Positions 5,759 to 8,122 of a stretch of DNA of 8,122 bases are shown here, piece by piece (position 1 is the stretch's first letter; the number at the start of each line of letters is the position of its first letter). The notes under the pieces were generated by a model. That model was not told where the DNA came from, did not search any database, and saw nothing but the letters and a program-made list of their open reading frames with translations. The position numbers and the translations under genes are program-made. The stretch lies in assembly GCA_015485015.1 (NCBI GenBank), contig WFUK01000429.1:1-8122 (forward strand), given 5' to 3'. Origin of the DNA: Paracoccaceae bacterium (lineage in GTDB: Bacteria; Pseudomonadota; Alphaproteobacteria; Rhodobacterales; Rhodobacteraceae).

Positions 5759-7048
5759 ATGACACCCCCAACTTATGGCTTTGACACCTTGCAAATTCAT
5801 GCCGGCGCGCAGCCCGACCCCGCCACCGGCGCGCGGCAAACCCCGATTTACCAAACCACCGCTTATGTCTTTCGCGATGCCGACCACGCTGCGGCGCTGT
5901 TTAACCTGCAAGAGGTCGGCTATATCTATTCCCGCCTGACCAACCCCACGGTCGCGGTGCTGCAAGAGCGCATTGCCACGCTTGAGGGTGGCGTGGGGGC
6001 GGTGTGCTGCTCAAGCGGTCATGCGGCCCAGATCATGGCGCTATTCCCGCTGATGCAACCCGGCGATAATGTGGTGGTATCGACCCGCCTCTATGGCGGC
6101 TCCATCACCCAGTTTGGCCAAACCATCAAGCGCTTTGGCTGGTCCGCGAGTTTTGTTGATTTTGATGATGTGGAGGCGATCGAGGCCGCGGCTGACGAAA
6201 ATACCAAAGCGATTTTCTGCGAAAGCATCTCCAATCCCGGTGGCTATCTCACCGATATCCCAGCCGTTGCCAAAGTGGCTGATCGCCTCGGGGTGCCGCT
6301 GATTGTGGATAACACCCTTGCCAGCCCCTACCTGTGCAAACCTATCGAAATGGGGGCCACGCTGGTGGTGCATTCCATGACCAAATACCTGACCGGCAAT
6401 GGCACGGTTACCGGCGGCGTGGTAGTGGATAGCGGCAATTTTAACTGGTCCGCCTCGGATAAATTCCCCTCGCTCAGCCAGCCCGAGCCCGCCTATCATG
6501 GTCTCAAATTCCATGAAACCTTTGGCAATCTCGCCTTTACCTTTCACGGCATCGCCATCGGGCTGCGCGACCTTGGCATGACTCTGAATCCGCAGGCGGC
6601 GCATTATACCCTGATGGGGATCGAGACCCTTTCGCTGCGTATGCAGCGCCATGTGGAAAACGCCGAAACCGTGGCCGCGTGGCTAGAGGCCGATCCCAGA
6701 GTGGATTATGTCACCTATGCCGGCCTGCCTTCCTCACCCTATGCGGCGCGCAAGGCAACGATCTATCCTAAAGGCGCCGGTGCGCTCTTTACCTTTGCGG
6801 TCAAGGGCGGATACGAGGCCTGCGTGAAGCTGGTGGATAGTGTCGAGATTTTCAGCCATGTCGCCAATCTGGGCGATACCCGCAGCCTGATCATCCATTC
6901 GGCCTCTACCACCCACCGCCAGCTCACGCCCGAGCAGCAAGACGCAGCAGGAGCGGGGGCAAATGTGGTGCGGCTATCGATCGGCATTGAAGACCCGGCC
7001 GACCTTATTCGGGATCTGGATCAGGCGCTGGCAGCGGCTACTGCATAA
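5759..7048 (+). CDS. metY: O-acetylhomoserine aminocarboxypropyltransferase (sulfhydrylase)
   Basis: 429 residues, typical for the long MetY branch of the Cys/Met-metabolism PLP enzymes. It replaces the acetyl group of O-acetyl-L-homoserine with sulfide (or methanethiol), yielding homocysteine (or methionine) in the cytoplasm. The PLP-binding lysine is K209 in HSMTKYLTGNG. YSRLTNPT (57-64) supplies the tyrosine and arginine that reach the cofactor phosphate of the neighbouring subunit, SSGHAA (85-90) is the phosphate-binding turn, D184 in VDNT contacts the pyridine nitrogen, and R405 in VRLSIGIED binds the substrate carboxylate. FHETFGN and the block near 238-260 match MetY rather than the shorter cystathionine gamma-synthase/MetZ forms. 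The gene has its own Shine-Dalgarno sequence and a 155-bp upstream gap, and ends at a palindromic terminator. Confidence 0.93.
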   Translation: MTPPTYGFDTLQIHAGAQPDPATGARQTPIYQTTAYVFRDADHAAALFNLQEVGYIYSRLTNPTVAVLQERIATLEGGVGAVCCSSGHAAQIMALFPLMQPGDNVVVSTRLYGGSITQFGQTIKRFGWSASFVDFDDVEAIEAAADENTKAIFCESISNPGGYLTDIPAVAKVADRLGVPLIVDNTLASPYLCKPIEMGATLVVHSMTKYLTGNGTVTGGVVVDSGNFNWSASDKFPSLSQPEPAYHGLKFHETFGNLAFTFHGIAIGLRDLGMTLNPQAAHYTLMGIETLSLRMQRHVENAETVAAWLEADPRVDYVTYAGLPSSPYAARKATIYPKGAGALFTFAVKGGYEACVKLVDSVEIFSHVANLGDTRSLIIHSASTTHRQLTPEQQDAAGAGANVVRLSIGIEDPADLIRDLDQALAAATA

Positions 7049-7049
7049 A

Positions 7050-7081
7050 ATATAGGGCGGGGAAATTTCCCCGCCCTATAT
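7050..7081. terminator. Bidirectional terminator between convergent genes
   Basis: A perfect 32-bp palindrome (16-bp arms, centre AAATTT, GC-rich arms built on GGGCGGGG) lies 2 bases after the metY stop and 25 bases before the end of the leftward gene. On the minus strand it is followed by TTTTATG, a usable U-tract; on the plus strand the tail (GCAATTTC) is poorer. Terminates transcription from both sides. Confidence 0.88.
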
Positions 7082-7106
7082 GCAATTTCAAGATATTTCG
7101 AGCCGC

Positions 7107-8122
7107 CTAGCGCACCCAGATTTCAACGCGACGGTTGGTGTCGCGGCCATCTTCGGTTTCGTTACAGCCGATGGGAGAGAGCTTGCCATAGCCAAACGGG
7201 GTGAACTGAACCGCATCCGCACTTCGCTCCCCGACCGCAGCCACCAGCACATCACGCACAGATTCGGCGCGCGCCTGGCTCAAACGCTGGTTCTCGTTGA
7301 TCGCGCCAATACTATCGGCAAAGCCGATAATCATCAGCCGTTTGCCCTGAAATTCACCATTGCGAACTTTGGCGGCCAGCCGTTCGATATCCACCAATGC
7401 GCGGTTATCCGGCTGCACCGAGCCACTTTTGAAGCGGAAGGTCAGCGATATCCGCTCGGCGTCCAGCAGGCCGGTAACCATCTCTTGCAGCAGCTCCAGC
7501 GACGGACGATCCCGCTCGGCCATCAGCGCATGCGCCATCCGGCGGCCTTGATCATTCAAGGACGAGGTCGTCACATTCTGGTTCACAAAACCGGCGCGCT
7601 CGATGATTTGCTGCGCCTCGTCCGAGGTCGTGAAATTCACAAATTCCTCAACCTTTTCCGGCAACCGGCCACCATTGACATACATAAACATCCGGCGAGA
7701 CATCGGATATTCCTCGGTTTTGATCGAGAAATCCGTCGGTGAAGCCACCTGTCCGCATATCGAGCGCAAAGCCAGAATTTGCGCATTGCGCTCGCTGGCG
7801 ACACTGGTAATGCCGATGCCGTTTTCATCACCGGCCAGCGCATCGGATACTTCCGCATTTGTGCCTAGAATAAACGCGCTATTCCCCAAGGATTGTCTGT
7901 TCGGGCCCATCACCAGAGATTCAAACACCTGCGTTGCACCCGAAGACACATCGCGGCGATAGATATTTATGGTGGAATCAAGCCCGCCCACTTCGCGCCA
8001 ATTGCGGATATTGCCCGAGAAGATATCGGAAATCTGCTGAAGGCTCAGGGTTTGAATCGGGTTGCGTGGATTAACCGAGACCGCCAGACCATCCAGCGCC
8101 AGAATGCGCTCCTGCGCGGGGC
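7107..8122 (-). CDS. PstS-like substrate-binding protein fused to an OmpA peptidoglycan-binding domain, 5' end missing
   Basis: The frame is open from 8120 leftward to the TAG at 7109-7107 (338 codons, 337 visible residues); the N-terminus and signal lie beyond the window. An internal GTG at 7991 is not the real start, because the coding sequence before it reads clearly as PstS family (LDGLAVSVNPRNP, then SDIFSGNIRNW). The binding domain continues with YRRDVSSGATQVF, the phosphate-contact loop of PstS, here SGA-T rather than the common SGT, and NGIGITSV. The last 114 residues (7448-7110) form an OmpA C-terminal domain: GFADSIG holds the aspartate and TNRRVEIWVR the arginine that bind diaminopimelate in peptidoglycan. 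This would anchor a solute-binding lobe to the cell wall. The ligand may be phosphate but is not certain. No transporter genes are visible in the window. Confidence 0.87.
   Translation of the reverse strand, partial: PAQERILALDGLAVSVNPRNPIQTLSLQQISDIFSGNIRNWREVGGLDSTINIYRRDVSSGATQVFESLVMGPNRQSLGNSAFILGTNAEVSDALAGDENGIGITSVASERNAQILALRSICGQVASPTDFSIKTEEYPMSRRMFMYVNGGRLPEKVEEFVNFTTSDEAQQIIERAGFVNQNVTTSSLNDQGRRMAHALMAERDRPSLELLQEMVTGLLDAERISLTFRFKSGSVQPDNRALVDIERLAAKVRNGEFQGKRLMIIGFADSIGAINENQRLSQARAESVRDVLVAAVGERSADAVQFTPFGYGKLSPIGCNETEDGRDTNRRVEIWVR

Noticed and set aside
6041..6652. 203-codon open frame on the minus strand
   Set aside because: It is antisense to the middle of the well-supported metY gene and looks like a codon-bias shadow.
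7080..7742. 220-codon open frame on the plus strand
   Set aside because: It is antisense to the OmpA/PstS-like gene, which has clear family motifs, and begins inside the terminator palindrome.

Overview
The window looks like a chromosomal segment from an alphaproteobacterium, most likely of the Rhodobacteraceae/Roseobacter type. This rests on moderately high GC coding sequence, the protein style, and a CoA-binding protein beside an O-acetylhomoserine sulfhydrylase; no rRNA or marker gene was available to confirm it. I see no insertion sequence, integrase, CRISPR array, tRNA or rRNA.

Left part (1-3707): two divergent envelope genes share a short AT-rich promoter region. Leftward runs the 5' end of a Tat-signal secreted protein, cut by the window edge and possibly related to polysaccharide deacetylases. 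Rightward runs a very large trimodular membrane protein. It has a periplasmic GH18-like domain, then a NodB-like deacetylase domain, then an apparently intact processive family 2 glycosyltransferase with C-terminal membrane segments. The signature catalytic residues of both periplasmic domains appear to be missing, which is the most interesting observation here: they may bind or guide the nascent polysaccharide rather than cut or deacetylate it.

Middle part (3708-5123): a 23S rRNA 2'-O-methyltransferase gene (rlmB type) sits between two intergenic regions, each holding a stem-loop followed by an intrinsic terminator. Either could encode a small RNA, or they may be 3'-end and leader structures.

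Right part (5124-8122): a YccU-type CoA-binding protein is followed by O-acetylhomoserine aminocarboxypropyltransferase (methionine/cysteine synthesis). The 155-bp gap between them contains its own promoter-like and hairpin elements. A 32-bp perfect palindrome then separates this unit from a convergent gene. That gene is cut by the right edge and encodes a PstS-like periplasmic binding domain fused to a C-terminal OmpA-type peptidoglycan-binding domain.

The genes do not form one operon. Most are ordinary core or envelope functions. The trimodular synthase with its divergent partner and the PstS-OmpA fusion are the unusual elements; no new defence or mobile system is evident.
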